From assembly GCA_030613055.1 (NCBI GenBank), contig JAUWMR010000033.1:1-41755 (forward strand): a stretch of 41,755 bases of DNA, in the 5' to 3' direction. Positions within the stretch are counted from its first letter, which is position 1. Each line of letters begins with the position of its first letter. Below the pieces are notes generated by a model. That model ran no database searches. It saw nothing but the letters and a program-made list of their open reading frames with translations, and was not told the DNA's origin. This DNA comes from Desulfobacteraceae bacterium. GTDB lineage: Bacteria > Desulfobacterota > DSM-4660 > Desulfatiglandales > Desulfatiglandaceae. Shown here in pieces: positions 41,421-41,755 of this stretch. Both the position numbers and the translations under genes were made by a program.

Positions 41421-41755
41421 ATGTCCAGACCACTTAGGATAGAATTCCCAGATGCATGGTATCATGTTATGAATCGTGCCAGGCTTGGGCAGGAGGCCTT
41501 TCCCGCCAGGGATGATTATTTAGGCTTTATTGATCTTCTCATGGATGCATCTGAAATGTTCAACATGCGGGTTGCGGCTTATTGCCTGATTGCCAACCAT
41601 TATCACCTTCTAATTCAAACCCCCGATGCCAATCTTTCCAGGTGTATGAGGCATATTAATGGAATATACACACAGCGATATAATGCAAGAAACGGGTGTG
41701 ATGGTACATTATTCAGGGGAAGATACAAAGCCATTCTTGTTGATGAAGACTCGTA
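41421..41755 (+). CDS. REP-associated tyrosine transposase (RAYT), partial at window end
   Basis: The first 111 residues of a Y1-type single-strand transposase are visible. MSRPLRIEFPDAWYHVMNR is the typical RAYT start, NHYHLLIQTP (about 74-83) carries the two-histidine metal-binding motif, and the GTLFRGRYKAILVDED region follows near the end of the window. RAYT enzymes act on REP palindromes, many of which occur in this window. The ATG lies at 41421; no strong Shine-Dalgarno is seen. The catalytic tyrosine region should lie beyond the window, so I cannot tell if the gene is intact. Confidence 0.9.
   Translation, partial: MSRPLRIEFPDAWYHVMNRARLGQEAFPARDDYLGFIDLLMDASEMFNMRVAAYCLIANHYHLLIQTPDANLSRCMRHINGIYTQRYNARNGCDGTLFRGRYKAILVDEDS

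Noticed and set aside
37069-41755. CRISPR array as explanation for repeated hairpins
   Set aside because: The sites are far apart, differ in sequence and enclose genes; there are no regular spacers.

Overview
The window looks like chromosome from a Desulfobacterota (deltaproteobacterial) sulfate reducer. This is inferred from the gene families: a DUF3786 protein, several SLC13/DASS anion symporters of the divergent type seen in sulfate reducers, a TauE/SafE anion permease, an NtrC-type activator, many Cache-domain sensor kinases, and REP repeats with a RAYT transposase. No rRNA or tRNA was seen and the species cannot be named.

Layout. 1-2.8 kb: an MFS transporter converging on a WbqC-family gene, then a DUF3786 gene. 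2.98-7.7 kb: a sensor kinase and sigma54 activator pair, then a sigma54-type promoter leading into a small unknown gene, an AcuB-like CBS-ACT protein and a degenerate receiver. 8.3-37 kb: an expanded anion-transport and signalling locus. It has four SLC13/DASS transporters (8.3, 18.5, 24.8 and 31.2 kb), a TauE/SafE permease with a membrane partner (13.4-15.4 kb), and a PEP-synthase-like protein without the usual C-terminal barrel (15.6 kb). Between them lie five Cache-type membrane kinases, a soluble REC-kinase fusion, six receiver-only regulators and one REC-CBS regulator. 37.1-37.4 kb: REP repeats. 37.5-41.15 kb: five AT-rich genes on one strand, punctuated by attC-like folded sites, which I read as an integron cassette array without an integrase in view. 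41.4 kb to the end: the start of a RAYT transposase.

How the genes may work together. Most response regulators here are receivers with only a short helical tail, and the kinases are paralogues sharing one Cache sensor design. The only DNA-binding output is the sigma54 activator at 4453-5883. A perfect inverted repeat TTTTACA-N3-TGTAAAA lies directly after that gene, 119 bp upstream of a consensus -24/-12 promoter (6010-6025). The same palindrome (24608-24624) lies 116 bp upstream of a second -24/-12 promoter (24731-24746) in front of an SLC13-kinase-regulator-kinase operon. I infer that this activator binds both palindromes and ties that transport operon to the first operon. Substrates are not visible in the sequence; sulfate, sulfite or another small anion fits the families.

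Repeats. A unit of about 60-100 bp recurs five times between the operons. In two copies it is interrupted by a MITE-like element with terminal inverted repeats and a 7-bp target duplication, and another copy looks like the empty site. The two interrupted copies form an inverted pair around 20.7 kb of the signalling locus.
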